Origin: a virus | DNA: 37,006 bases | IMG/VR virus record: IMGVR_UViG_3300033388_002711 | Location: 1 to 37,006 of that record | Direction: 5' to 3' (one strand) | Part shown: one piece after another, positions 6,762-15,689 of the stretch | Position numbering within the stretch: position 1 is the first letter of the stretch | How the letters are laid out: each line of letters opens with the position of its first letter | Notes under the pieces: generated by a model | The model's input: only the letters and a program-made list of their open reading frames with translations | The model's database searches: none | What the model was told of the DNA's origin: nothing | Made by a program: the position numbers and the translations under genes

Positions 6762-6937
6762 TAGTCTGCTATCTTTGTTACTGCATACCCAAGCGCCCCC
6801 GCAATTGCAACCACAAGAGCTGATACAGTGGAAACCCATGGAGGCAATGATGTAAATGCAACGATCATGATATTAGTGAATAGTCCTAAAACACATGAAA
6901 TTATTCCTGCTATTCCTGCTTTCTGTCTGTTTGTCAT
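6761..6937 (-). CDS. Holin-like membrane protein (two TM segments, 58 aa)
   Basis: Start chosen at ATG 6937, seven bases after GAAGGA; a TTG at 6952 in frame is less likely. Two hydrophobic segments, residues about 8-31 (AGIAGIISCVLGLFTNIMIVAFTSL) and 35-53 (VSTVSALVVAIAGALGYAV), with charged ends, are typical of small class II holins, which form inner-membrane holes at lysis. It lies directly behind the spanin pair. A second holin-like gene is at 7434-7649; which is holin and which antiholin cannot be told. Confidence 0.6.
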   Translation of the reverse strand: MTNRQKAGIAGIISCVLGLFTNIMIVAFTSLPPWVSTVSALVVAIAGALGYAVTKIAD

Positions 6938-6941
6938 TCGT

Positions 6942-7247
6942 TCATCCTTCAAAATCTTTTTTTATTCTGCGTAATTCATCTATATAATATTGTACTGAAT
7001 CCCACCCATCTGCAGCGTAGTTTTTCAGATCTACAATATAACTGGCTAATATTTTAAGATCTTCTTGTGATACTAAATAATTACTCTCATCAATTGCTGT
7101 AAACGTCCATGGTTCATGAACCGGCTCTATCTCTATAGTAGGTTCTATAATAGAAGGGACAACGTAAACAGTAGTTTTACAGGCTGTTAACGAGAAGAAG
7201 AAGCTCGTCGCCAGTAGCATTATTAATATTGTTTTTGACTGTTTCAC
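6942..7247 (-). CDS. Outer-membrane spanin-like lipoprotein (Rz1-type)
   Basis: 101 residues. Lipoprotein signal MKQSKTILIMLLATSFFFSLTACK with lipobox L-T-A-C. The mature protein has a Pro/Glu-rich start (EPTIEIEPVHEP) and a helical C-terminus. Its first 71 bases overlap the gene of the inner-membrane partner in another frame, the arrangement of Rz/Rz1 gene pairs. The two proteins would connect inner and outer membranes across the periplasm in the last step of lysis. It implies a host with an outer membrane. Confidence 0.75.
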   Translation of the reverse strand: MKQSKTILIMLLATSFFFSLTACKTTVYVVPSIIEPTIEIEPVHEPWTFTAIDESNYLVSQEDLKILASYIVDLKNYAADGWDSVQYYIDELRRIKKDFEG

Positions 7248-7437
7248 TCTCTACCTTCCTATTATTTAGTTTCACAATTAAAGCCTTATAGTTCTTCACA
7301 TTTGCAACCATACTATCATGCTCACGTTCTGCAAAATCAAGTTTAAACTTCAGTGATTTATTCTTCTTAACTAATGATCGTATCCAGAAGAACGCCACCA
7401 CTACTACACATATTATAGCACATATTAAATATATCAT
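7177..7437 (-). CDS. Inner-membrane spanin-like protein (Rz-type)
   Basis: 86 residues: an N-terminal membrane anchor (MIYLICAIICVVVVAFFWI) followed by a long charged helix (about residues 22-60), as in i-spanins, although short. It overlaps the upstream holin-like gene by ATGA and the o-spanin gene by 71 bases. It is the partner of the lipoprotein at 6942-7247. Confidence rests on topology and gene overlap, not on sequence similarity. Confidence 0.7.
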   Translation of the reverse strand: MIYLICAIICVVVVAFFWIRSLVKKNKSLKFKLDFAEREHDSMVANVKNYKALIVKLNNRKVESETVKNNINNATGDELLLLVNSL

Positions 7438-7649
7438 TCATTAGAACCTGATACAGCATTTCCTACAATCCGTTTTGCGGAGTTTGCTGTTAGTATTGCG
7501 ATGCCTGCAGTTCCCCAATATGTTGCTGCTTGCATTGCTTCTTGAAAGTCTATTGCTTTGATAAATCCTAGAATCGTTAATACCATTGCAAAGCCTAAAC
7601 AAATATAACCTGTTAATTTCATCTTCTGCACTTTTGGCGTTTCTAACAT
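7434..7649 (-). CDS. Holin-like membrane protein (71 aa)
   Basis: Two hydrophobic segments (about 13-32 and 42-58), a basic N-terminus and a polar C-terminus (KRIVGNAVSGSNE). SD AAAGGGG. It follows the M23 peptidase gene and precedes the spanins, the usual place of a holin. The other small membrane protein (6761-6937) may be its partner or antagonist. Confidence 0.6.
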   Translation of the reverse strand: MLETPKVQKMKLTGYICLGFAMVLTILGFIKAIDFQEAMQAATYWGTAGIAILTANSAKRIVGNAVSGSNE

Positions 7650-7670
7650 AATTTCCCCTTTGTCATTTTA

Positions 7671-8123
7671 TCACACTTCAAAGCCAATTAAAATATAATT
7701 ACCATACCCTATGTCTGTACCTGTTTTAATGACAGTTCCAGCACAAGATCTATTCCAATATATATCAAAACTAGTATAGCTTTTATTTTTAGGGTATACA
7801 TCATACCCAGGATGTAGAATTAACTTCCCGAATTGGTCTTTGTATTCAGGATCACAGTAATAAGAAGATATAGATATATCAGTGTCGAATAGTTCTTTGT
7901 CGATAAATAAGGCTCTTTGTCTTGCGTGCTCTCGGGATGGTTCAATCTCTGATAGTCTCCATATGTATTGATGAGTGTTTTCTATAATGTCAAGATGTAA
8001 GTGAGCCCCTGAGGATTTGCCAGTATTGCCCATTATCCCGATGTTGTCACCACGGGTAATAGTTTGACCTGTTCTGAATACCGGAACAGATCCCAAATGG
8101 CCATATTTAGCAGTGTATTTCAT
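7671..8123 (-). CDS. M23-type endopeptidase with circularly permuted domain (lysis or tail peptidase)
   Basis: 150 residues. M23 (LytM/lysostaphin-type) zinc peptidases normally run HxxxD, then a GYGNY strand, then YxHL, then HLH. Here the second half comes first: KYGHL (His9), GDNIGIMGNTGKSSGAHLHLDI (HxH at 41-43). The first half comes last: LHPGYDVYP (His104, Asp108), GTVI, DIGYGNYILIGFEV. All expected zinc ligands and the catalytic His are present, and the C-terminal strand ends exactly where the N-terminal KYGHL would continue. A linker of about 50 residues joins the old ends. It would cleave peptidoglycan cross-links at lysis. Start supported by GAGGTGGT and an ATGA overlap with the upstream gene; no signal peptide, so export through the holin is expected. 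Confidence 0.85.
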   Translation of the reverse strand: MKYTAKYGHLGSVPVFRTGQTITRGDNIGIMGNTGKSSGAHLHLDIIENTHQYIWRLSEIEPSREHARQRALFIDKELFDTDISISSYYCDPEYKDQFGKLILHPGYDVYPKNKSYTSFDIYWNRSCAGTVIKTGTDIGYGNYILIGFEV

Positions 8124-8431
8124 TGACCACCTCTGCTTTCATTAACCAGCCACTCAAGGTTTGCTTCTATCCCGAATAGCCTGGCTTGTACATCAATAAC
8201 AACAGGTTTTATTACATCTAGCTCTTTTAATAATGCTGTATCCGCACTTTCCCTAGTATCTATTTCATTGGCTATCATAGTCTCAAGCCTTGTGTCTGTG
8301 GCTTCCATTTGAGCTTTCCATGTAGCAAATGTAAATGAAGCTGTCACAACGAAGCCGACTAAAATGACAAAGTTTATTATGCCTAAAGATATCTTTGTCT
8401 TTTCGTTTAACAAGAAAGCCCCCAATTTCAC
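8120..8431 (-). CDS. Membrane-anchored coiled-coil protein
   Basis: 103 residues starting at GTG 8431. One membrane segment (about 14-38, ISLGIINFVILVGFVVTASF), then a charged helical region likely to form a coiled coil (ATDTRLETMIANEIDTRESADTALL). ATGA overlap with the peptidase gene suggests a lysis-associated role; another spanin-like or holin-associated protein is possible. Not recognised. Confidence 0.55.
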   Translation of the reverse strand: MKLGAFLLNEKTKISLGIINFVILVGFVVTASFTFATWKAQMEATDTRLETMIANEIDTRESADTALLKELDVIKPVVIDVQARLFGIEANLEWLVNESRGGQ

Positions 8432-8433
8432 AT

Positions 8434-8910
8434 TTATCCCTCTTCTCTAATATTATATAGTATATCATCGCACACATATAGCGCAATATAAACTATTATC
8501 ATGTTAGTGGCATCTGATACAGCTGCACCGTGAAATATACAACCAGCTACTATAACCATTAGTGTAACAAAATAAAGCATACAAGAAAATAATATATTAT
8601 TCGCAATCCTTTTAGCGAATAGAAGCAAAACCACTCCACCAGCTATAGTATTAGTATGTGGATCTGTATCATATATTGATAAAACCCCAAACAACATTAA
8701 AATAAAACACATATAATTATTGCTTTCTAGTAAAGCTAAAAGTAATGTGCCAACACCTAAAACACCAACATATAGGACATACTCATAAATAGGTGCATTA
8801 TCAACTATACAGTAAAATAGGTTTGTAAAAGTTGAAAATACACCAGCGGCTATAAGTATATACTTAAATACTACTATTGGTTGCTCTTTGATGGTTGGCA
8901 AAAACCTCAA
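8434..8910 (-). CDS. Polytopic membrane protein, unknown
   Basis: 158 residues with about six hydrophobic segments (around 13-36, 43-62, 66-80, 90-102, 107-126, 133-150), starting at a TTG that overlaps the previous TGA (TTGA) with GGAG upstream. It is larger and more hydrophobic than typical holins. It lies between tail and lysis genes, so a role in lysis, membrane protection or superinfection exclusion is conceivable. Confidence 0.55.
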   Translation of the reverse strand: MRFLPTIKEQPIVVFKYILIAAGVFSTFTNLFYCIVDNAPIYEYVLYVGVLGVGTLLLALLESNNYMCFILMLFGVLSIYDTDPHTNTIAGGVVLLLFAKRIANNILFSCMLYFVTLMVIVAGCIFHGAAVSDATNMIIVYIALYVCDDILYNIREEG

Positions 8911-9200
8911 TCCCTACTCCAAAAACTCATCGTACCGATCTCAGGATCAGCACCGGCAGACAACAAAGAAGCCTGTTCTTCCAGTGTATCGTCTCCGTGT
9001 TCTTTCTCTCTATGCATTGCAATTACATAGCCCAGATCTGTTATTACTGATTCTACAGCTGCAATTATTCCAGCTGCTGCCCTGTCTCTGCAAGTTACAA
9101 AATCTTCTTGTTTCAGAAAGTCTTTTTCTGCTTTCTCTTTCTGGAAGACTCCCTCGAATTTCTTCTCGAATTTGTCTGCTAATGCTTTTGATAATTTCAT
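8907..9200 (-). CDS. Small charged helical protein, unknown
   Basis: 97 residues, Lys/Glu-rich, helical (KLSKALADKFEKKFEGVFQKEKAEKDFLKQ) with a soluble C-terminus (DPEIGTMSFWSRD). Good SD (AGGAG) and ATG. It lies between the tail-fibre and membrane-protein genes. Family not recognised. Confidence 0.6.
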   Translation of the reverse strand: MKLSKALADKFEKKFEGVFQKEKAEKDFLKQEDFVTCRDRAAAGIIAAVESVITDLGYVIAMHREKEHGDDTLEEQASLLSAGADPEIGTMSFWSRD

Positions 9201-9271
9201 TATGTACTCCTAATTTATATTATCTACTCTTTTAAAAAGAATATGATTTCCACTGTAATGCTTTATTTTTG

Positions 9272-10039
9272 TTATCTCCATGGCCCAGTGGCTATCCATC
9301 CAACTTTCGGGTTTGCTGATGCGTTTGATATTCCATTCCATAATATTAAACTTCCAATAGCCACGGTTTCACCAGAACTAACTCTTGAGGCGGAGACAAT
9401 ACTAACACTTTCGGCAGAAGGGGCCATTCTAGCCGGGACTGAATTAAATGATTTCCCATAATTAAAAAGAACAGATCCTGGAGAATTTCTAAACATACCC
9501 TCATCAGCTGTGGTAACTGCAACCCCTGAAAAATCCGAAACCCCAGTTATTTCCATCTTGTTATACTTAAATTTAGACCACACACGATCAGTTTCTGTGC
9601 CACTATCCGCAATTAGTCCACTATCCTCATACTCATCAACTTGCCAATTACTACCATCTGATTCTAATGAAATAGACCCGTCCCCTTCTCCTATCCATAT
9701 AGTAGCAGCAACACCGCCAATAGTTGCTGCGTCTGAAACGGTAAAAGAAAATGTATATGTACCGTCTCCGCCTGTCCAATAATATGTTTTTCTTTGTACT
9801 TTTCCGGTTATGTTTGGCAGCCCTATAACTGTGTTAGCAGATGATATATCATAAGATTCTGGTAGGCTTACATGATACCCAAGAGCAACCCATGATTCCA
9901 CACCGTCACCGATTTTAACGTTTCCTGTATCTGTCTCTAAGCACCATTCACCGGCTAACGGCGTAGGGTTGTTACTTGTCCAGTTCGCCGCTGTATCTCT
10001 TCTTTCTTTTCGTGCTACTGTTCCAATCTGAATACCCAT
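9272..10039 (-). CDS. Tail fibre/receptor-binding protein with Mtd_N-like N-terminus
   Basis: 255 residues. The N-terminal 55 residues (RRDTAANWTSNNPTPLAGEW ... DTGNVKIGDGVESWVALGY) match the 'RxDTAANW ... NPxLxxGExxxETDT ... KIGDG' motif of many tail-fibre N-termini (Mtd_N-like). A beta-rich body and a C-terminal domain ending WIATGPWR follow. TAATG overlap with the baseplate protein gene. It probably trimerises and contacts the host surface. Confidence 0.75.
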   Translation of the reverse strand: MGIQIGTVARKERRDTAANWTSNNPTPLAGEWCLETDTGNVKIGDGVESWVALGYHVSLPESYDISSANTVIGLPNITGKVQRKTYYWTGGDGTYTFSFTVSDAATIGGVAATIWIGEGDGSISLESDGSNWQVDEYEDSGLIADSGTETDRVWSKFKYNKMEITGVSDFSGVAVTTADEGMFRNSPGSVLFNYGKSFNSVPARMAPSAESVSIVSASRVSSGETVAIGSLILWNGISNASANPKVGWIATGPWR

Positions 10040-11955
10040 TAGGACACCCCTCCATCTATATAATCGTAATCTGTTGTAGAACTACCGCTTTCATAATATC
10101 CGTAATCCGTTGTAGAATCACCACCATCGAAATAGTCAAGATCTGTGAAATCTCTGAAATATACAGCTTCAATTGTATTATCTATTTCGTTGTAATCAGT
10201 GATTTTATATATCCCGTTGTTAAATATTACCTTTTCTACGCCATTTATACAACGTATTACCGGGAATGTTACAAAATCTGCTACTCTCGCCTTAAAAGGA
10301 ATAGTCCTGTTAATCGTAACCATTCTAGGTACATTTACAAATCGTTCATAATATAAATCATATATACTGGATACATCTGCTGGGCTATTCAGGTTAACGT
10401 CAAAAACCTGGTCAACCGCGTTCCGGTTCTCGTCAATTGCCTCTTGTAATAAACTATCATCATAGTATGTTTCACTAAGATCTGTTCTGTAATTATGATT
10501 GTAATTTACTGATATTGTTTTGATTGTATCTGTTCTATTATTATTCCATGCAGGAGGATTGTCTATAATCTGATAGTTAGATATTTCCTCTACTGACTCA
10601 CGAGCTTTATTCGATTCCCTCATAGATAAAACTGACCCTTGCTGGAAGAAATCAATCTTAATGTCATCACATAGTTTTTCTATTACTTCTATTAGAGTGT
10701 TCCCTGTCCCGTCTACATAAACATGGGTTGTATAATCTAGCGCCCTAATTACTTCAATCTCTTCTTTGTTGAAATTGCTGTCAATATAAGCCATGTTGTC
10801 ATAAGAATCTAAAAGATAAAGGATAATTTCAACGGTTTCTTCCATAGTTGTAAAAACACCGTCAATATGCACATCGCCTTTAATACAATTAAGTATAGTT
10901 ACTATCCCGGTTGTTAAATTGATTGTGTATTCTGATGTAATAGTCAAATACCGGTCTACATCTCCAGAACCTAACTGACCTTTAAAGTAAACACCGCTAA
11001 CGCTCTGTATAGCCCCGATTGAAGTATCACATATTAAGTAATCAAAACTTGCGGCGGTTGCATCAGCCCGAAGGGGTACGGCTTTAACACCGCTTATAGC
11101 GCCTATTGCTATAGTTTTTCTATCGTTAATATAATTATCTGGCAAGTTTGCGAATTCTGCAACAGTGAGAAGATTCTCTCCGATTGTCTGCGTCCAGTTT
11201 GCCCTGATATCAATTGCTACTATATTAGGGTTATCAGGATCGCTATAATCAACAGTCTGTACTATCCCTTTTCTAGTCACATTAAAGTCTGAAGCTTCGG
11301 CCGCTAATTTATACGGAAACCCTGTTTCTATCTCTTCTTCTGGGCTGTCTGCAATATTAGCCACTAACAAAACCGCAGTATTTCCGGTTATACTATCGGC
11401 TATATCATCATATTCACCATCATTATTTTTGATTGATACATCCAGATCACCGAACACAAAAAGCCCGTTTTGCTGGTCGCTAATTGATTCACTTATTGAT
11501 ACATCGCTCAATCGTGGTTCATATGTCACAGACCCAACGGCTGTACTTATCGGATAATTTACCCCGTTTATGTCTACTAATTGCGCTTGGTTTATAAATC
11601 CTAACGTTTGCCCTAATGTTACAACGTCGTTGATTATGAAATTGTTATAGTTAAATAATCCTATATAAAGTATTTGGTTTATTGCATCATAATAAAAAGA
11701 TCCTTCCTGAGAATATAATTCTGATATACTATTAACCTCTGATAGCTGTATTTCGTCATAAGAAGCGCCGGTTATATCAATTTCATCACTGCTTAAAGTA
11801 GTATCCCATGTTGCAGAAAATATCGTTTCAATTGGAGATAAAGCCCGATCTTCATCTGATAGGGACATTTTGCGCCAATAGATACCGGCTGAATATGGAG
11901 TAAAATATTCTACTATTTCAGTTTTACCAACTTGATAAAGTTCAATTTTCCTCAT
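10039..11955 (-). CDS. Large tail/baseplate (hub-like) protein
   Basis: 638 residues, beta-rich and without membrane segments, placed between two fibre genes and downstream of the tape measure, where a tail hub/central baseplate protein is expected. The C-terminal about 150 residues (SVNYNHNYRTDL ... IPFKARVADFVTFP ... VFNNGIYKITDYNEID) look like a hub-type tail-lysozyme-free baseplate fold, but I rely on position and size. The C-terminus carries two 12-residue repeats (STTDYGYYESGS / STTDYDYIDGG). SD GAGGTG. Confidence 0.65.
   Translation of the reverse strand: MRKIELYQVGKTEIVEYFTPYSAGIYWRKMSLSDEDRALSPIETIFSATWDTTLSSDEIDITGASYDEIQLSEVNSISELYSQEGSFYYDAINQILYIGLFNYNNFIINDVVTLGQTLGFINQAQLVDINGVNYPISTAVGSVTYEPRLSDVSISESISDQQNGLFVFGDLDVSIKNNDGEYDDIADSITGNTAVLLVANIADSPEEEIETGFPYKLAAEASDFNVTRKGIVQTVDYSDPDNPNIVAIDIRANWTQTIGENLLTVAEFANLPDNYINDRKTIAIGAISGVKAVPLRADATAASFDYLICDTSIGAIQSVSGVYFKGQLGSGDVDRYLTITSEYTINLTTGIVTILNCIKGDVHIDGVFTTMEETVEIILYLLDSYDNMAYIDSNFNKEEIEVIRALDYTTHVYVDGTGNTLIEVIEKLCDDIKIDFFQQGSVLSMRESNKARESVEEISNYQIIDNPPAWNNNRTDTIKTISVNYNHNYRTDLSETYYDDSLLQEAIDENRNAVDQVFDVNLNSPADVSSIYDLYYERFVNVPRMVTINRTIPFKARVADFVTFPVIRCINGVEKVIFNNGIYKITDYNEIDNTIEAVYFRDFTDLDYFDGGDSTTDYGYYESGSSTTDYDYIDGGVS
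10042..10143 (-). repeat. Short imperfect tandem repeats at the C-terminus of the baseplate protein
   Basis: Period of 12 residues (36 bases): YFDGGDSTTDYG, YYESGSSTTDYD, YIDGG. The DNA shows the same 36-base units with few changes, a pattern prone to expansion and contraction. Confidence 0.6.
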
Positions 11956-11971
11956 TTATTTAAACACCTCA

Positions 11972-12985
11972 TTAAAATTTCCTGTAATAAACTGTACCAG
12001 AACCAGTGCCCATAGAAGCTCGAAAGTTTACACCATCAGAAAAAATTACATCCCCATTAGTTGTCGCAGAGAAGGTCTGCGCATGGCTTCCTGTTGAGAT
12101 GACCGCCCACCCCCCATTTACAAACATTTCAATTCGGCTATACGATAATGAGTGTGTAATGTGCTCTATACTATAAATCCCCCGAGGAATAATCGTCGGG
12201 GTTGTTGTTAATGCCCATGACGCATCCCCAGGTAAAGGAGTCGGTAATAGATTGCTTGATAAGCCGATACCGGCTGCTGGCGTTAGTTCTATTATTTCGT
12301 CTGAGAAAACCTTCCCTGTACTGGCAAGGTCAACAAGGGTTAGCCCTCCGACAAGATTAACACCTGCTCCCGGGGTTAGCTCTTCTATTTCATCAGTAAG
12401 GATCTTATTTGTAGCTGCAACTACAGTTGCCGTAACTCCTGAATCTTTAAGAACAACCCCGTCTATATCTACCCCTGCGTCTGTTGTAATTTCATTTATT
12501 TCGTCTGTATATAATATTCCATCACTGCCAATTTTTATTGTTTTGCTCTGTGCGATATATTCACTCTTAACAGTATAAACGGCGCTGGCCTTTTCCATCT
12601 CGTGAGGTAAAAACTTATCATCTGAATCATACCAACCGGCCTTATTAGCGTCCCATGCTGGAATACTGTCATTTGTAAGTGTTGGGACTACTGAACCACC
12701 ACCACCGGCAGGGACTAGCTTTATACGACAAGTACCATCAGATAGACCGCCCTCGTCTGTTAGCGCCGTGTCTGCATCGGCTTGATAGAATGAACCACCA
12801 ACCTCGATGATTGATCCTTCGGCTATTTGCGGTTTAGTTGTGGTTGCATCCCAGTTTGTTAATGTGAATATGGGTATAGATAAACCATGCCCGAGCATAT
12901 TGCCGGTTGATCTGAGTACTAATTCTGTCCACTCCGAACTATCACCCAATGTTGTCGGCGGGTTTGTTATCAATAATAGTGCCAT
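11972..12985 (-). CDS. Tail-fibre-like protein with internal repeats
   Basis: 337 residues. The N-terminal 100 residues form one domain (ending PAGGGGSVV). Three repeats follow (about 157-183, 195-224, 226-247) of the type TDEIxEITxxAGVxIDGV, as in trimeric fibre shafts, and then a beta-rich C-terminus ending GTVYYRKF. Overlaps the upstream gene by TAATG. Likely a tail-tip appendage. Confidence 0.65.
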   Translation of the reverse strand: MALLLITNPPTTLGDSSEWTELVLRSTGNMLGHGLSIPIFTLTNWDATTTKPQIAEGSIIEVGGSFYQADADTALTDEGGLSDGTCRIKLVPAGGGGSVVPTLTNDSIPAWDANKAGWYDSDDKFLPHEMEKASAVYTVKSEYIAQSKTIKIGSDGILYTDEINEITTDAGVDIDGVVLKDSGVTATVVAATNKILTDEIEELTPGAGVNLVGGLTLVDLASTGKVFSDEIIELTPAAGIGLSSNLLPTPLPGDASWALTTTPTIIPRGIYSIEHITHSLSYSRIEMFVNGGWAVISTGSHAQTFSATTNGDVIFSDGVNFRASMGTGSGTVYYRKF

Positions 12986-13728
12986 TAGAAACGCTCCTCT
13001 AATCTGTCTGATATAGCATAATTCAACGTGTTTTTATTCTGCGGGTATGGTACTGAATCACTAATTAAAACCCCGTATTTCGGTCTATATAAAACATTGT
13101 CATACGAATCGACATATTCGATTATTACAACTGGGTCTATATTCTGTTTTTCCAGTTTGATTGCTGCATAATCATTAAGCTTATCATAAGTCAAAAGCAT
13201 CGTGAAATCAACAGATAAAGCGTTATATGTTTTACCACCGTATTGTTGACCGGTTGGTGATAATGAGGAATTAGAAAAGATATCCATTGAAGCATTATGT
13301 CCAAACTCCACATAGGGAATATCTAAATAAACACCGCAATATAAATACCCGACAAATAAAGATCCTAGTGTTGCATCTGTAATCGATACCCGCCAGTATT
13401 TTTTATTAAGTGTTGAGCCTAAAAATATAACCTGGTTTAATGTGCTGAATGTTGCCATTGTGACTGTGGCGTCTGGGCTGTTTATGTCTATATCTGAATA
13501 TGACACCTCGACAACTGCTGAACTGCTCAGATTAGAACCGCATAATGATATCATATTTATATCTGGAATTGTTCCGTTAAAAGTAAAATCAATGTCAGTA
13601 TCATTTGTGAGTGTTACCATTTTATCAGTCAATTGGAAGTTCTTTAATTTCTCTGTGAATGTTGCAGATAATACATTGGTTGCCGTTACATCTGCGGCTG
13701 ATATATTTGAATCACCTAAAATAATCAT
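12985..13728 (-). CDS. Tail protein downstream of the tape measure (distal tail-like)
   Basis: 247 residues, beta-rich (SATFTEKLKNFQLTDKMVTLTND, KYWRVSITDATLGSLFVGYL, YVEFGHNASMDIF), ATGA overlap with the tape-measure gene. Position directly after the tape measure matches distal tail/tail-tip adaptor proteins of siphoviruses; the sequence itself does not decide. Confidence 0.6.
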   Translation of the reverse strand: MIILGDSNISAADVTATNVLSATFTEKLKNFQLTDKMVTLTNDTDIDFTFNGTIPDINMISLCGSNLSSSAVVEVSYSDIDINSPDATVTMATFSTLNQVIFLGSTLNKKYWRVSITDATLGSLFVGYLYCGVYLDIPYVEFGHNASMDIFSNSSLSPTGQQYGGKTYNALSVDFTMLLTYDKLNDYAAIKLEKQNIDPVVIIEYVDSYDNVLYRPKYGVLISDSVPYPQNKNTLNYAISDRLEERF

Positions 13729-15689
13729 TTTACGCTCCTTGAATCTATCACCAGTGTACCATTTTTTGCACCGTTAGCAACTGCATCAAGAATAGGTTTT
13801 TTATCAAGGTTAACAATTATACGCATATTTGATGAATTCCCGGAATTGCTACCACCCTGTATGAACTTCATAAGACTTTGCTGGTCTGCTCTGTTAATTA
13901 TAGCTTCGCCTGAATCTGCCATAACTGGGACTCTATCACCCATAAATTGACCACCAGGGACAACACCACCGGCTGCAAATGAAGGAAGCGGTGTTGCTGC
14001 TATTGCTGCCGCCTGTATTCCACCTGTAACTCCTGCGAGAACTGACAAAACAATACCTGGTAGTCCTCCAGGATTTGCTAACATCCCAATAATAGCCGAT
14101 GCTGTACTAATCCCAACATCTAAAAGCCCTATAGCTTTTTTCCTTCTTGCTCCATCTCTTGCCAACTCTCGTTTTTTATCATCAAGGGTTTCTTGTGAAG
14201 CTCCCTCATCTTCTAGCCTTTGGAGTTCTGCGTCTCCGTTTGCTGTAGATAGTGCATCAATAGCAGATAAAAAACCTGAAGCTGCCTCAAAATATGAAAA
14301 CGCTAGGTCTATTTTCGCCTGCGCTTCAATCCTTGCTTGTTCGATTCTTTCTTCAGATGCAAGTCTGTCTTCTTCCTGGAACACCACAAGCCTGGCGGCC
14401 CTTGAATCTATTTCACTATGAAAGATCTCTGTTTCTTTATGTAATATTTCGGCTCTTTCTTCTGCTGCTTTTCTCTCAATCTCTAGGGCTTCTTCAGTTA
14501 CAGCTAAGTCTTCTGTTTTGGCTTCTGTTACTGAATTGATCCCCTCTGCTAATAAAATGTTTGATTCTATCTGTTCCCGCTCTGCAATGACTGCATCTTC
14601 GGCAGCTTGTGTACCTAATTTCCTTAATACTAATTCATCCCGTAGGTCACTAACTGTATTTTCAGCTATTCTTATCGCTGCTTCTTTCTCTTTGTTTATC
14701 TGCCCTATTTGTACTTCTGAAAGATGCCTGGTATCTAAGACCTGATTCTCAGCTGCGTCAATATTTGCTAATGCCTGGGCTAACGCCTTTTCTGTCTTGT
14801 CCTGCTCAATCTGTTTTAAAGTTAAATCTTCTATGGCTGTTGCAGTCCCTGCAATAGCTTTTTTTCTTATTAAATGGGCTGTGATACTGTCATTTATTGA
14901 TTCTACTTCAAGCCTTAAACTCTCCCTATAAGGTGTCATCGCTTCGGAGATCACTCCCCCGATTGTTTCGAGTAAATCACCGAAAGAATTACTTAATTGC
15001 TTTGATACACCCTCAGCAGTCAATGCAACCGCTTTTGATACCCCGCCGAATTGTGATTCAAGTTCATTAAGTATAACGCCCTGAGCACTTGCAACATCGC
15101 CAGCCTCAACAAAACTTTTAATTAAATCTTTCTGGCTGTCTGTGAATTGTATACCAACCCGAGTTAATGCAGCAATTCCGCCAACCGGATCATTCAACGC
15201 TTTACCTAATTGAACAGTAGATGATTTTAAATCCTGCCCCATTGCTGTTGATACATCAAGAATAGATTCTAAGGCTCGCGGGAATACATCCCCGCCAATA
15301 TCTTTAAATGTTAATAGAAGACTTTCAGCCCCTATAATAGCCTCATCTCCGAATGTTGTTACTTCTTGTAGCCCTGTTGCCATCTTTTTCAGCTCGTCGG
15401 CTGTTAATCCCGCGGCTGAGGCGGTAGCAATCAATGTTGCATCGAGCTTTGTCTCTGCTAATTTCTGAACATTAAATAGATTCTCCGCTGCTTTACCCAG
15501 ATCAAATAGTTTTTTAGCTACAACGGCAAACCCGATACCGGCAAACATACCCGATAAAGATTTTCCTAACGAGGCTGTGCTTTTACCAAACTTCTCGGTT
15601 TCTTTCTTTGATGTTTTTATTGATTTATCGAGCTTCTTGTTATCACCTACAATTTCGACCCGCATTGATCCTAATAAATCACTAGCCAT
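13725..15689 (-). CDS. Tail tape measure protein
   Basis: 654 residues. N-terminus with the typical RVEIVGDNKKLDKSIKTSKKE and a hydrophobic Gly-rich helix (LSGMFAGIGFAVVAKKLFD), then a block (TSTFGDEA-like, DIGGDVFPRALESILDVSTAMGQD, VGIQFTDSQKDLIKSFVEAGD) found in many tape measures. A long charged coiled coil follows (about 300-470), and the C-terminal signature FAAGGVV ... DRVPVMADSGEAIINR (residues about 600-625). It sets tail length and occupies the tube. At the usual 1.5 angstrom per residue the tail would be near 100 nm. TAATG overlap with the chaperone ORF. Confidence 0.93.
   Translation of the reverse strand: MASDLLGSMRVEIVGDNKKLDKSIKTSKKETEKFGKSTASLGKSLSGMFAGIGFAVVAKKLFDLGKAAENLFNVQKLAETKLDATLIATASAAGLTADELKKMATGLQEVTTFGDEAIIGAESLLLTFKDIGGDVFPRALESILDVSTAMGQDLKSSTVQLGKALNDPVGGIAALTRVGIQFTDSQKDLIKSFVEAGDVASAQGVILNELESQFGGVSKAVALTAEGVSKQLSNSFGDLLETIGGVISEAMTPYRESLRLEVESINDSITAHLIRKKAIAGTATAIEDLTLKQIEQDKTEKALAQALANIDAAENQVLDTRHLSEVQIGQINKEKEAAIRIAENTVSDLRDELVLRKLGTQAAEDAVIAEREQIESNILLAEGINSVTEAKTEDLAVTEEALEIERKAAEERAEILHKETEIFHSEIDSRAARLVVFQEEDRLASEERIEQARIEAQAKIDLAFSYFEAASGFLSAIDALSTANGDAELQRLEDEGASQETLDDKKRELARDGARRKKAIGLLDVGISTASAIIGMLANPGGLPGIVLSVLAGVTGGIQAAAIAATPLPSFAAGGVVPGGQFMGDRVPVMADSGEAIINRADQQSLMKFIQGGSNSGNSSNMRIIVNLDKKPILDAVANGAKNGTLVIDSRSVK

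Noticed and set aside
6372-6839. Longer version of the lipoprotein starting at 6839
   Set aside because: The extra N-terminal part overlaps the holin-like gene and lacks an SD; the ATG at 6761 begins a perfect lipoprotein signal and overlaps the upstream stop as TAATG.
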